64,000 nt of DNA from NCEH01 sp002257205. GTDB taxonomy: Bacteria; Pseudomonadota; Alphaproteobacteria; Rhizobiales; Xanthobacteraceae. Both the position numbers and the translations under genes were made by a program. Numbering within the stretch: position 1 is the stretch's first letter; every line of letters starts with the position of its first letter. The stretch lies in assembly GCF_043195105.1 (NCBI RefSeq), contig NZ_JBAFWO010000004.1; one strand, given 5' to 3'. Below, piece after piece: positions 25,693-34,766 of the stretch. The notes under the pieces are model-generated. The model was not told the DNA's origin. It ran no database searches and was given only the letters and a program-made list of their open reading frames with translations.

Positions 25693-26733
25693 TCACTCGT
25701 AGACGCGTCGATCCGCATTCTCCTGCGGGTGGACGGTTCCCACCCGCTCGGCCCGGCACCCGTTGCGGAACGCGGCCGGGGTCATGCCCAGCCGGGCCTT
25801 GAGGGCGCGGCCGAAGTGGGAGGAATCCACGAAGCCAAGATCGGCCGCGATCTGTGCCGTGGTGGTTGAAGTATTCCGAAGCATCCATTGGCCGTGCTTC
25901 AGCCGCAAGTCGAGATAGGCCTGGTGCGGGCTCGTTCCAAGTTGCTCTTGGAACAGCCGTTCGAACTGCCGGGTTCCGAGGTCGAGCCGAGACGCGATCT
26001 GCGGGGTGGTCAGCGGATTGGCCAGATTCTGCTCCATCATCAGCAGCGCGCGTTGGACGCGTCGGTCCGCGCAGGCGTGGGGATTCGGCTGCGGCACGGG
26101 CTGGGGGCTTGCCTCGTCCCGCGGCCGGGTCACCAGCAGCATGTGCATCGCCTTCTGCGCCCGTGCCTGGCCCAAGTGCAGCGCCACGAGGTGTGCAGCC
26201 AAGTCCGCCACACCGGTCCCGCCCGAGCAGGTGATTCGGTCCCCGTCGATCACGAACAGCAAGTCGGCGACCAGGATAAGGTTCGGAAATTCCTCCATGA
26301 AATCCCGGTAGTGGTACCAGCTCACGCAGCACTTGCGGTGCTCCATGAGGCCGAGCCGGCATAGCACGAAGCTGGCCGTGCACACGCCCACGAGCGGCAC
26401 GCCGGCCTCAGCCGCCTTGTGAAGATAGGCTGCGGTCTCGGAAGGCAGCGGCGGTACGTCGTGCAGCAATCCGCCCACCACCACCACATAATCGAAGCCC
26501 GCCGGGTCCATAAGGCCTGCGGTGGGTTGCACCTCGATCCCGCAGGAGGAGCGCACCGGCCGCCGGCTCGGGCTCATCACCTGCCAGTCACAGGCGATGG
26601 GCCGCGAGCGATCCCCTTCGTCGCCGGCGAGGCGCAGCACATCCACGAAAGTGGAAAATGCAGTAAGGGTGAAATTGTGCAGCAGCAAAAAGCCGACTTT
26701 CAGCTTCGGTCGTACCGTGCGCGAATGTCTCAT
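25693..26733 (-). CDS. GlxA-type AraC-family regulator (DJ-1/PfpI plus HTH), probable regulator of sox operon 1
   Basis: About 346 residues. The N-terminal domain (about 10-200) is a DJ-1/PfpI amidase-like fold with GVCTASFVLCRLGLM at the nucleophile elbow. The C-terminal part (about 235-335) is an AraC helix-turn-helix pair (TTPQIASRLDLGTRQFERLFQ, TAQIAADLGFVDSSHFGRALK). This is the architecture of GbdR/SouR-type regulators of glycine betaine and sarcosine catabolism in Pseudomonas. Divergent from soxB1, about 100 bp apart. I use ATG 26733; an upstream TTG at 26763 is in frame. Confidence 0.85.
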   Translation of the reverse strand: MRHSRTVRPKLKVGFLLLHNFTLTAFSTFVDVLRLAGDEGDRSRPIACDWQVMSPSRRPVRSSCGIEVQPTAGLMDPAGFDYVVVVGGLLHDVPPLPSETAAYLHKAAEAGVPLVGVCTASFVLCRLGLMEHRKCCVSWYHYRDFMEEFPNLILVADLLFVIDGDRITCSGGTGVADLAAHLVALHLGQARAQKAMHMLLVTRPRDEASPQPVPQPNPHACADRRVQRALLMMEQNLANPLTTPQIASRLDLGTRQFERLFQEQLGTSPHQAYLDLRLKHGQWMLRNTSTTTAQIAADLGFVDSSHFGRALKARLGMTPAAFRNGCRAERVGTVHPQENADRRVYE

Positions 26734-26836
26734 TCCTACTATTGTGTAGTCGTCTTTCTGCAAGATTCAAGCATTATCCTCGGGCACAATCGCTGCACAA
26801 ATTGGCAGGACCACGCTGCCGCTGCAGGTGATTTGG

Positions 26837-28090
26837 ATGCCGCACTTTTCGCTCTCATCGCTTCTGTTCGAAGCCTTCAATGCGCACAAGGGTTGGGGGC
26901 TGCAATGGCGTAAGCCCGAGCCCAAGCGCGCCTACGACGTTGTTGTTGTCGGCGGCGGCGGGCATGGGCTGGGTACCGCTTATTATCTCGCGCGCAAGCA
27001 CGGCATCACCAATGTCGCCGTGATCGAGAAGGGCTGGATCGGCGGCGGCAATTCCGGTCGAAATACCACCATCATCCGCTCCAATTATCTCTACGATGAA
27101 AGTGCGGCCATCTACGAGCGTGCGTTGAAGATGTGGGGCGGCCTCGCACAAGAATTGCAGTACAATGTCATGTATTCGCCGCGCGGGGTCATGATGTTGG
27201 CCCACACCCAGCATGACATGCAGATCTTCATGCGGCATATCTATGCCAACCGCCTGAACGGCATCGACAATGAATGGCTGACCGCGGAGGAGGCGCGCGC
27301 CTTCTGCCCGGGGCTCGATATTTCCCCCGGCGCTCGCTACCCGGTCCTGGGCGCCGCGCTCCAGCGGCGCGGCGGCACGGCCCGCCATGATGCGGTGGTG
27401 TGGGGCTATGCGCGGGCCGCCGATGCCCTCGGCGTCGACATCATCGAGAATTGCGAGGTAACCGGATTCATCCGCCAGTCCGGCGGCGCGATCGCCGGCG
27501 TGGAGACCACCCGCGGGCCGATCCGCGCCCGCAGGGTGGGCGTCGCGGCAGCCGGGCACACCAGCGTCGTGATGGCGCGAGCCGGGCTGCGCATGCCGCT
27601 GGAAAGCTTCCCGCTGCAGGCGCTGGTCTCCGAGCCGGTGAAGCCGGTGGTGCCCTGCGTCGTCATGTCGAACGCTGTCCATGCCTACCTGTCCCAGTCG
27701 GACAAGGGCGAACTGGTGATCGGCGCCGGCACCGACCAGTACATCTCCTATTCCCAGCAGGGCGGGCTGCACGTCACCTCCCATACGCTGGAGGCCATTT
27801 GCGAGCTGTTCCCGCAGTTTCGGCGCATGAAGATGATGCGCTCCTGGGGTGGCATCGTGGATGTCACGCCGGACCGTTCGCCGATCATCGACCGGACGTC
27901 GGTGGAAGGGCTTTACGTCAATTGCGGCTGGGGCACGGGTGGCTTCAAGGCGACACCGGGCGCGGCCGACCTGTTTGCCCACATGCTTGCCACCGGTGCC
28001 CCGCACCCCATCAGCGCGCCTTTCACCCTCGACCGTTTCCGCACTGGCCGCCTCATCGACGAGGCGGCCGCGGCGGCGGTCGCACACTGA
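26837..28090 (+). CDS. soxB: Sarcosine oxidase beta subunit, copy 1
   Basis: A 417-residue flavoprotein subunit of heterotetrameric sarcosine oxidase. The N-terminal Rossmann motif VVVGGGGHGLGTAYYLA binds FAD; the ARHDAV stretch with His184 corresponds to the site that carries covalent FMN in characterised enzymes. GGIVDVTPDRSPIID and NCGWGTGGFKATPG are typical of the family. It oxidises the N-methyl group with tetrahydrofolate as acceptor. I use ATG 26837 after AGGTGA rather than the in-frame GTG at 26828. First gene of soxBDAG copy 1; same length as the copy at 42909-44162. Confidence 0.93.
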   Translation: MPHFSLSSLLFEAFNAHKGWGLQWRKPEPKRAYDVVVVGGGGHGLGTAYYLARKHGITNVAVIEKGWIGGGNSGRNTTIIRSNYLYDESAAIYERALKMWGGLAQELQYNVMYSPRGVMMLAHTQHDMQIFMRHIYANRLNGIDNEWLTAEEARAFCPGLDISPGARYPVLGAALQRRGGTARHDAVVWGYARAADALGVDIIENCEVTGFIRQSGGAIAGVETTRGPIRARRVGVAAAGHTSVVMARAGLRMPLESFPLQALVSEPVKPVVPCVVMSNAVHAYLSQSDKGELVIGAGTDQYISYSQQGGLHVTSHTLEAICELFPQFRRMKMMRSWGGIVDVTPDRSPIIDRTSVEGLYVNCGWGTGGFKATPGAADLFAHMLATGAPHPISAPFTLDRFRTGRLIDEAAAAAVAH

Positions 28091-28098
28091 GTTCCATT

Positions 28099-28380
28099 AT
28101 GCTCCTCCTCCATTGTCCCCATTGCGGCGCCCGGCCCGAGATCGAGTTCCGGTGCGGCGGCGAAGCCCACATCTCCCGTCCGGAGCATCCCGAAGCGTAC
28201 GACGACACGGCCTGGGCGGGCTTCCTCTACTTCCGCTCCAATCCGAAGGGCGGCCACGCGGAGCGCTGGCTTCATGCGCACGGCTGCGGGCGCTGGTTCA
28301 ATGCGCTGCGCGACACCGCCAGCGATGCGTTCGTGGCGAGCTATCCCATGGGGACGCCACGGCCAGAAGGAGGCGCATGA
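28099..28380 (+). CDS. soxD: Sarcosine oxidase delta subunit, copy 1
   Basis: A 93-residue zinc-binding subunit: CPHCGARPEIEF with C6 and C9, then GGEAHISRPE, HAERWLHAHGCGRWFNALRDT with the remaining ligands. It shields the FMN site of the complex. It starts 8 bp after soxB and its TGA overlaps the start of soxA. Confidence 0.93.
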   Translation: MLLLHCPHCGARPEIEFRCGGEAHISRPEHPEAYDDTAWAGFLYFRSNPKGGHAERWLHAHGCGRWFNALRDTASDAFVASYPMGTPRPEGGA

Positions 28381-31300
28381 TGGCCCATCCCCAACCCTTC
28401 CGCCTGCCCGCCGGCGGGCGCGTCGACCGCACCCAGCCCCTCCGCCTCACCTTCAACGGACGTGGACTTACCGGCCTCGCCGGCGACACGGTGGCTTCGA
28501 CCCTGCTGGCGAACGGCATCCACCTTGTGGGGCGCTCGTTCAAGTATCACCGTCCGCGCGGCATCCTCAGCCACGGCGCGGACGAGCCCAATGCGCTGCT
28601 GGACATCGATCGCGGCGCCGGCCGGCGCGACCCGAACAACCGCGCCACCATCGTGGAAGCCTGCGACGGCCTCGTCACGCGCACCCAGAACCATTGGCCG
28701 TCGCTGGAATACGATATCGGTGAGGTGAATGATCTTCTCGCGCCGATCTTCGTCGCCGGATTTTACTACAAAACATTCAAATGGCCCCGAAGTTTCTGGC
28801 ACAAGGTCTATGAGCCGGTGATCCGCGCCGCGGCCGGGCTCGGCGTGGCTCCGCGCGCGCCGGACGCCGAGCGCTATGGGCATCGCCACGCCTATTGCGA
28901 CGTGCTGGTGGTGGGGGCGGGGCCTGCCGGCCTTGCCGCCGCGCTCGCCGCCGCGGAACACGGACAGCGGGTGATCCTCGCCGATGAGCAGCCGGAGCCC
29001 GGCGGCAGCCTGCTCCACGACGCAGTCTCGACCATCGAGGGCGAGCAGGCTGTTGCCTGGCGCGACAAGGCGTTGGCCGAGCTTCAGCGGCGGGACAACG
29101 TCACCGTCCTGACGCGGACCACCGCCTTCGGCTATTACAACCACAATCATGTCGCGTTGGTGGAGCGCTGCACCGACCATCTCGCGGTCGCCCCTGCGGG
29201 TCAGCCGCGGGAGCGGCTGTGGCAGATACGGGCCCGCGAGGTGGTCCTCGCCACCGGTGCCCACGAGCGTCCCCTGGCCTTTGCTGGAAATGACCGGCCG
29301 GGCATCCTGCTGGCGGAGAGCATCCGCGTCTACCTGCAGCGCTATGCGGTCGCCGTCGGGCGGTCCCTCGTTTTCGCGACCAACGGAGCATCTGCCTACC
29401 AGGCCGCTGCGGAGGCGCGGGCCGCAGGCCTTGCCGTGACGGTGGTGGACACGCGCCCGCAGGAGGCCTGCGGGCCGGAACTGGCCGGGATCCGCGATGC
29501 CGGCATCGAGGTGCTGACGGGACACACGTTGGTCGGCTCCCTCGGTCGCAGCCGGGTGAGGGGGCTCGTCGTCGCGCCGGTCGGCCCGTCCGGGAGCGTC
29601 GGGCCGCGCCGCGTTCTTGCGTGCGATGCCGTCGGCCTCTCCGGCGGATGGACGCCCGCCGTGCATCTTCACTCCCAGTCGCGCGGCAAGCTGGCCTTCC
29701 GGGAAGATATCGACGCCTTCGTTCCCGGCGCGGCGGCGCAGCGGGCGCGCTCGGCGGGCGCCTGCAACGGCACCTACGAGCTGTCCGCCATTCTCGCGGA
29801 AGGCTGGCAGGCGGGCGGTCAGGCAGCGAGGGGCGGGAGCGCGCGGACCTTCGCCGTTGTCCCTCCCTCCGCCACCGGCTTCACCCCGGCTCGGGTGCTG
29901 CCGACGGACGCCGATCCAGGCCGCGCGCGCGCGTTCGTGGATTTCCAGAACGACGTCACAGCCAAGGACATCCGGCTGGCGGTGCGCGAGGGGTTCGAGA
30001 GCGTCGAGCACGTTAAGCGCTACACCACCAACGGCATGGCCACCGACCAGGGCAAGACCTCCAACATGGCCGCTCTCGGCCTCATCGCCGAAGCGGTGGA
30101 GCGGCCCATTCCGCAGGTGGGCACCACCACCTTCCGCGCGCCCTACTCGCCGGTCTCGTTCGGCGCCCTTGTGGGCGCGGCGCGCGATACCCTGTTCGAC
30201 CCTATCCGCACCACGCCCATCGACGGCTGGGCGCGCGCGCGCGGCGCGGTCTTCGAGCCGGTCGGCCTGTGGCAGCGCGCCCGCTATTTCCCCCGGGCCG
30301 GAGAGGACATGCGCGCCGCCGTGGCGCGGGAATGCCGAACGGTGCGCCAGGCGGTGGGCCTGTTCGATGCCTCGACGCTGGGCAAGATCGAGGTGACGGG
30401 ACCAGACGCCCTGGAGTTTCTCGATCGCATTTATGCGGGCGACCTGAGCGCACTTGAACCCGGCATGTGCGGCTACGCCCTGATGCTGGGCGAGAGCGGC
30501 TTCATCTTCGATGACGGCATCGTCGCCCGCCTGGGGCCGGACCTTTTCCACGTCACCACCTCCAGCGGCGGCGCGGCGCGCGTGTTCGCCCACATGGAGG
30601 ACTATCTCCAAACCGAATGGAGCCAGCTGAAGGTGCATCTCACCTCCACGACGGAGCAATGGGGCGTTATCGCCGTGCAGGGGCCCAGGGCAACCGAGGT
30701 GATCGCGCCGCTGGTCGAGGGCATCGATCTCTCGCCCCTGGCTTTCCCGCCCATGGCGGTGCGTAGCGGAACCCTATGCGGGGTCCCTCTCCGGCTGTTC
30801 CGGCTCTCCTTCACCGGCGAGTTGGGCTACGAGATCAACGTGCCCTCCGGCTTCGCGCGGGATGTGTGGGACGTCCTGTGGGAGCGCGGGCAAGGCTTCG
30901 GCATGGCCGCCTACGGCACCGAGGCCACCCATGTGCTGCGTGCCGAGCGGGGCTTCCTGCTCGCCGGCCATGACACCGATGGCACCGTGACGCCGGACGA
31001 TGCCGGCCTGTCCTGGGCGGTGTCCGGCACCAAGCCGGATTTCGTCGGCAAGCGCTCGCTATACCGGCCGGACATGCTGAAGGCGGACCGCCGGCAACTG
31101 GTCGGCCTCCTGACCGAAGCGGAAGGCCTCGTGGTGGATGAGGGCGCGCAGATCGTGGCCGATCGGATGGCCGCGGTGCCGGTGCCCATGCTCGGGCATG
31201 TCACGTCGAGCTATTGGAGCGACACCTGCGGGCGATCCATCGCTTTGGCCCTCGTCTCGGGCGGGCGGGGGCGGATGGAGGAGGTCCTCCATGCGACGAC

Positions 31301-31391
31301 CCGTACCGGCTTCACCGCCGTGCGCGTGGTGCCCCCGGTCTTCTTCGATCCCACGGGAGAACGCGTCCATGGAAGCAACGTCCATGTCTGA
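28380..31391 (+). CDS. soxA: Sarcosine oxidase alpha subunit, copy 1
   Basis: A 1003-residue subunit. Residues about 15-100 are a Fer2-like domain without iron-binding Cys; about 165-600 are the NAD/FAD-type domains (VLVVGAGPAGLAAALAAAEHG); about 620-1000 are an aminomethyltransferase (GCV_T) domain for tetrahydrofolate. The enzyme converts sarcosine plus O2 and THF to glycine, methylene-THF and H2O2. AAGGAGG is 6 nt before ATG 28380; ATG 28377 is also in frame. Copy 2 at 39581-42592 has exactly the same length. Confidence 0.93.
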   Translation: MAHPQPFRLPAGGRVDRTQPLRLTFNGRGLTGLAGDTVASTLLANGIHLVGRSFKYHRPRGILSHGADEPNALLDIDRGAGRRDPNNRATIVEACDGLVTRTQNHWPSLEYDIGEVNDLLAPIFVAGFYYKTFKWPRSFWHKVYEPVIRAAAGLGVAPRAPDAERYGHRHAYCDVLVVGAGPAGLAAALAAAEHGQRVILADEQPEPGGSLLHDAVSTIEGEQAVAWRDKALAELQRRDNVTVLTRTTAFGYYNHNHVALVERCTDHLAVAPAGQPRERLWQIRAREVVLATGAHERPLAFAGNDRPGILLAESIRVYLQRYAVAVGRSLVFATNGASAYQAAAEARAAGLAVTVVDTRPQEACGPELAGIRDAGIEVLTGHTLVGSLGRSRVRGLVVAPVGPSGSVGPRRVLACDAVGLSGGWTPAVHLHSQSRGKLAFREDIDAFVPGAAAQRARSAGACNGTYELSAILAEGWQAGGQAARGGSARTFAVVPPSATGFTPARVLPTDADPGRARAFVDFQNDVTAKDIRLAVREGFESVEHVKRYTTNGMATDQGKTSNMAALGLIAEAVERPIPQVGTTTFRAPYSPVSFGALVGAARDTLFDPIRTTPIDGWARARGAVFEPVGLWQRARYFPRAGEDMRAAVARECRTVRQAVGLFDASTLGKIEVTGPDALEFLDRIYAGDLSALEPGMCGYALMLGESGFIFDDGIVARLGPDLFHVTTSSGGAARVFAHMEDYLQTEWSQLKVHLTSTTEQWGVIAVQGPRATEVIAPLVEGIDLSPLAFPPMAVRSGTLCGVPLRLFRLSFTGELGYEINVPSGFARDVWDVLWERGQGFGMAAYGTEATHVLRAERGFLLAGHDTDGTVTPDDAGLSWAVSGTKPDFVGKRSLYRPDMLKADRRQLVGLLTEAEGLVVDEGAQIVADRMAAVPVPMLGHVTSSYWSDTCGRSIALALVSGGRGRMEEVLHATTRTGFTAVRVVPPVFFDPTGERVHGSNVHV

Positions 31392-31938
31392 GCGTGCCAC
31401 ATATCGCTCGCCGTTCACCGCGCCGGCCTCCATCACGCCAGCGGCGGCCATCGTCCCCCTCGGCCCGGCAAGCCGCCACGTGCTGCGCCTCCCGCCCGGA
31501 GCCGCGGCGGCGGTGGGACAGGCGGGGATGTTCGATCTGTCCGGCCCCGTCAATTCCGCGCGGGGCACGGCGGATCGCTTCGCCGCGCGCCTCGGCCCCG
31601 ACGAATGGCTGCTGGTGGCGCCGGATGGGGATGGAGCGGCGAGCGCCATCGCGGCGGATCTTGCCGGGCATTTTCATTCCCTGGTGGACATCGGCCACCG
31701 CCAGGCGGCGATCACCGTCGGCGGCGCCGCCGCGCCGATGATCTTGAATGCGGGGGTCCCCCTCGACCTCCACGGGAGCGCATTTCCGCCGGGGAGCGCC
31801 ACCCGCACCGTGCTCGCCAAGGCCGAGATCGTGCTGGTGCGGGGCAGCGAGGGGTTTCGTGTCGAGTGCGCGCGGTCCCTTGCCCCTTATGTCCAGGCTT
31901 TCCTGCTGAATGCGGCGCAGGAATGGGGGGCGGCGTGA
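31369..31938 (+). CDS. soxG: Sarcosine oxidase gamma subunit, copy 1
   Basis: A 189-residue subunit with the family landmarks MFDLSGPVNSARGTADRFAARLGPDEWLL, SLVDIGHRQAAI and ILNAGVPLDL. It begins inside the end of soxA (GGGAGA 9 nt before ATG 31369; ATG 31384 is also possible). Its stop overlaps a GTG start of the serine dehydratase remnant that follows. Confidence 0.92.
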   Translation: MEATSMSERATYRSPFTAPASITPAAAIVPLGPASRHVLRLPPGAAAAVGQAGMFDLSGPVNSARGTADRFAARLGPDEWLLVAPDGDGAASAIAADLAGHFHSLVDIGHRQAAITVGGAAAPMILNAGVPLDLHGSAFPPGSATRTVLAKAEIVLVRGSEGFRVECARSLAPYVQAFLLNAAQEWGAA

Positions 31939-32216
31939 TCAGCGTGTTCGAGCTGTTCAGGATCGGTATCGGGCCGTCCTCGCCCCCCACGGTGGGTCCC
32001 GTGGTCGCCGCAAGGCGTTTCCTGAAGACCAAGCCCGTGCGGATCAGACGGGTTCGGGGGGAGCTTTTCGGTTCCCTCGCCCGGCGCGGCGACGTCACCC
32101 ATCATGTCTCCCTGGACCAGGTGATCGAGACCATGCGGCAAAAGAGTGCCGGCATGCAGTCCAAATACAGGGAAACCGGGCAAAGCGGCCTCGCGGTCAA
32201 CCTGTTCGCATCCTGA
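31935..32216 (+). pseudogene. Internally deleted L-serine dehydratase (sdaA) remnant, in frame
   Basis: A GTGA overlap with soxG opens a 93-codon frame. Its first part, VFELFRIGIGPSSPPTVGPVVAARRF, is the N-terminus of iron-sulfur L-serine dehydratase, then ELFGSLARRGD. The last 38 or so residues, HHVSLDQVIETMRQ ... GLAVNLFAS, are the C-terminus. Everything between, including the substrate and [4Fe-4S] domains, is missing, and the SSHT motif reads SSPPT. Comparison with the intact gene at 62682-64000 makes the origin clear. It cannot be an active dehydratase; expression of the mini-protein is unknown. Confidence 0.85.
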
Positions 32217-32256
32217 CTCATCGAGGCCTCACCAAACCGTCCCGGAAAGCCCCCGC

Positions 32257-33183
32257 GTGACCATCTACCTTCCCATCGCCGAACTGCCCGTCGCCATCTT
32301 CACCATCTTCGCGATGGGCCTCGCGGTGGGGTTCATCTCGGGTATGTTCGGTGTGGGCGGCGGCTTCCTGATGACGCCGCTGTTGATCTTCACCGGTGTG
32401 CCGCCTGCGGTGGCGGTGGCCAGCGTGTCGCCCTACATGGCCGCTTCCTCCTTCTCCGGCGCCTTGTCCTACTGGCGCAAGGGCATGGTGGACATGCATT
32501 TGGCTGGCGCACTGCTCTCTGGAGGCCTGCTGGGCACGCTCGCCGGGGTGATGCTGTTCCTGTTCCTGCGGGTGATCGGCCAAGTCGACCTGTTCATCCG
32601 CATCTCCTACACGGCGCTGCTCGGCACCCTTGGCACCCTCATGCTGGTGGAAAGCGTGCGCGCCATCCGCCGCACCGCCAAGGGGCGACCGGCGGTGGTG
32701 CGCCGGCCGGGCACAAGAGCCTGGTTCATGCGCCTGCCGCTGAAGATGCGTTTCCGCCGCTCGCGTATCTACGTGTCGGCTCTGCCGGTGGTGGCTATCG
32801 GCTTCGCCATCGGCCTCGTCGGCGCGGTGCTGGGCGTGGGCGGCGGGTTTATCCTCGTGCCGGCGCTCATCTATCTGCTCAAGGCGCCGACCCAGACCGC
32901 GGTGGGCACCTCGCTGGTGCTCACCTTCGTCACCATGGCGGCGGCGACGGTGCTCCACGCCCAGGCCAATGGCACCGTGGACGTGGTGCTGGCCCTGGTA
33001 CTGATGGTGGGCGGCACCATGGGCGCCCAGTTCGGGGCCCGCACCGGCCAGTCGCTGCGGGCCGAGCACCTGCGCCTGCTGCTGGGCCTGCTGGTGCTGG
33101 GGGTGGCGGTGCGGGTGGCGGGGGAGTTCGTCACCCGTCCGGCAGACACCTTCGTCGTGACCACCATGGAGAAGCTGCGATGA
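32257..33183 (+). CDS. TauE/SafE-family (TSUP) membrane permease
   Basis: A 308-residue integral membrane protein with eight or so hydrophobic segments in two halves. Both halves carry the family repeat: GFISGMFGVGGGFLMTPLL near residue 25 and GLVGAVLGVGGGFILVPALI near residue 195. The family exports sulfite, sulfoacetate or other anions. The GTG at 32257 is preceded by GGAAAG. It overlaps the end of a following Alph_Pro_TM gene start, a pairing common in alphaproteobacteria. Its position after sox operon 1 and a TauT-type importer is suggestive but not proof of a sulfonate link. Confidence 0.88.
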   Translation: MTIYLPIAELPVAIFTIFAMGLAVGFISGMFGVGGGFLMTPLLIFTGVPPAVAVASVSPYMAASSFSGALSYWRKGMVDMHLAGALLSGGLLGTLAGVMLFLFLRVIGQVDLFIRISYTALLGTLGTLMLVESVRAIRRTAKGRPAVVRRPGTRAWFMRLPLKMRFRRSRIYVSALPVVAIGFAIGLVGAVLGVGGGFILVPALIYLLKAPTQTAVGTSLVLTFVTMAAATVLHAQANGTVDVVLALVLMVGGTMGAQFGARTGQSLRAEHLRLLLGLLVLGVAVRVAGEFVTRPADTFVVTTMEKLR

Positions 33184-33941
33184 TGGTGCGCGCAGCCGTC
33201 CTCATTCTGGCCCTGCTGGGTGGCTGCGGGATGGCGCGGGCCGATGGGCTGGTGGTGTCGGTGTCACAGGCGCAGGTGCACATCACCTCGGGCTTCACGG
33301 GGGCGGACCTTGTGGTGTTCGGGGTCATGGATCCGCAGGACGCCGCCGGCGGGAGCCCCGACGTGGTGGTGACGGTGCGCGGACCGGGGCAGACCTTCAC
33401 CACATGGCGCAAGACGCGGGTGCTGGGGCTGTGGATGAATGCGGACAGCCGCACCTTCCTCGATGTGCCGTCCTTCCTCGACATCCTCACCAGCCGCCCG
33501 CCGGAGGAGATGGCCGAGGCCGATTCTCTGCGGCTGGGTCAGATTGGCTTGGGGCGCATCCTCTTGAAGCAGCGGATCGGCGACGATCATGCGGACGTGG
33601 TGTCGGCCGACCCGTTCCGCGCCGCCTTCCTGCGCATCCAGCAGGCCCAGGGTCTGTACCGGGAGAACACGTGCGGGGTGACCTTCATCGCTCCCCACGT
33701 GTTCCGCGCCGAGGTGGCCATTCCCGGCACCGCCCCGCTGGGGCGCTATCAGGTGGAAGTGCAGCTGCTGCGCGGCGGCCGGCCGGTCGCCTCCGCAACC
33801 ACCTCCTTCGACGTGCAGAAGACCGGCGTCGAGCAGTCGATCGCGGAATTCTCACAGCGCAACGGGCTGCTTTACGGTCTCGCCGTCGCCATGGGCAGCC
33901 TCATGCTGGGAGGAGTCGCCAGTATTTTATTTAGACGGTAG
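33183..33941 (+). CDS. Alph_Pro_TM (TIGR02186-type) membrane protein
   Basis: A protein of about 252 residues with an N-terminal signal or lipoprotein-like segment (VLILALLGGCGMARA), a beta-rich exported domain (VSVSQAQVHITSGFTGADLVVFG, GLYRENTCGVTFIAPHVFRAEVAIP) and one C-terminal membrane helix (GLLYGLAVAMGSLMLGGVASILF). It belongs to a family restricted to alphaproteobacteria, of unknown function, usually next to a TSUP permease as here, with which it may form a complex. Confidence 0.8.
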   Translation: MVRAAVLILALLGGCGMARADGLVVSVSQAQVHITSGFTGADLVVFGVMDPQDAAGGSPDVVVTVRGPGQTFTTWRKTRVLGLWMNADSRTFLDVPSFLDILTSRPPEEMAEADSLRLGQIGLGRILLKQRIGDDHADVVSADPFRAAFLRIQQAQGLYRENTCGVTFIAPHVFRAEVAIPGTAPLGRYQVEVQLLRGGRPVASATTSFDVQKTGVEQSIAEFSQRNGLLYGLAVAMGSLMLGGVASILFRR

Positions 33942-34125
33942 TGGTGGCGAAGATGGAAAATGCCGAGGCAGGGGGGCTCGCCGCCGTCGGCGTCGATCGG
34001 GCCGTTCGCTGTTGGAAAAATCCAGCGAGCACGCTTCGGTATGGATCAAGCTTACCGACCCGGTCAGGCGGTTGAGGCGCGTGGGCGCTGCGCCGACCTG
34101 CGGAGGGGCAGCAGCTCTTTCGGTC

Positions 34126-34224
34126 TCACCCCATCCGGTACTGCTCGATCTTGGCGTGGAGGCTGCTGCGCGGAAGGCCCACGCGAGCCTTGAAACTCGC
34201 ATCATGGTTCCTGCGTTTGCGCAT
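34126..34224 (-). pseudogene. IS3-type transposase OrfA N-terminal scrap, fused to a Fis-like tail
   Basis: A 32-codon minus-strand frame reads MRKRRNHDASFKARV, the hallmark start of IS3-family OrfA proteins, and then switches to GLPRSSLHAKIEQYRMG, which looks like the C-terminal helix of a Fis-type response regulator. The chimera is a deletion scar. The rest of 33942-34473 has no intact gene; a frame reading PVFTPIDMIAYQRAADRF (about 34314-34410) could be another protein tail. Confidence 0.6.
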
Positions 34225-34228
34225 GTCC

Positions 34229-34262
34229 TGATCTCCTCCTAACGGGAGATTAGATGACGTCA
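34229..34262. repeat. Small dyads beside the IS remnant
   Basis: ATCTCC / GGGAGAT form an imperfect stem with a loop of about 7 nt, followed by a perfect TGACGTCA (34255-34262). They lie just upstream of the IS3-type scrap and could belong to the end of the lost element. Confidence 0.3.
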
Positions 34263-34473
34263 AAACGTGGCGTCCATCACGACCCAATTTTTGGGGAGTA
34301 GTTCACATGAGTCGAGCAGCCGGTCTTCACCCCGATCGACATGATCGCCTACCAGCGCGCGGCAGATCGATTCAACGCCTATGGACGCTCATGAATGCCC
34401 ACGGCATTTCCGTATTTTTTTCCGTACGGATCGCGTTCGAGCGCCAAATCTCAGGCCAAGCGCTTGAAAACGC

Positions 34474-34549
34474 TGGCGCTCCCAAGGGGAATCGAACCCC
34501 TGTTTTCGCCGTGAGAGGGCGACGTCCTAGACCGCTAGACGATGGGAGC
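34474..34549 (-). tRNA. tRNA-Glu (anticodon CTC)
   Basis: The minus strand folds as a tRNA. The acceptor pairs GCTCCCA (34549-34543) with TGGGAGC, then the discriminator G and an encoded CCA (34476-34474). The anticodon stem TCGCC/GGCGA encloses the loop CTCTCAC, so the anticodon is CTC (Glu). The T arm has GGTTCGAATCC. On its 3' side lies transposase debris, so this tRNA gene may have been an integration site. Confidence 0.95.
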
Positions 34550-34766
34550 TGCGCGGAAGGGGCTCCGTATAACCGCGAACCGAGCGGTCAGCAAGCCCTT
34601 CCTTGTGGGCTTTCGATCTCATCCCCAAAGCAGGCGGCAGGTTTTCCTGGGGCAGATGCCGGGTTCTTCCCGAAATAGAGGCCAAGTCTGCCCGGGGCGG
34701 GCACCGCCTCGGGCCCGCACGAGGCGCCGGCGGCTTGCGCCACCGATCGCGCCGGTGAGGTTTTTG

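Noticed and set aside
34474..34500. Second copy of the tRNA-Glu 3' end as an attachment repeat
   Set aside because: I looked for the acceptor/T-arm sequence elsewhere in the window, including near the integrase remnant, and did not find it.
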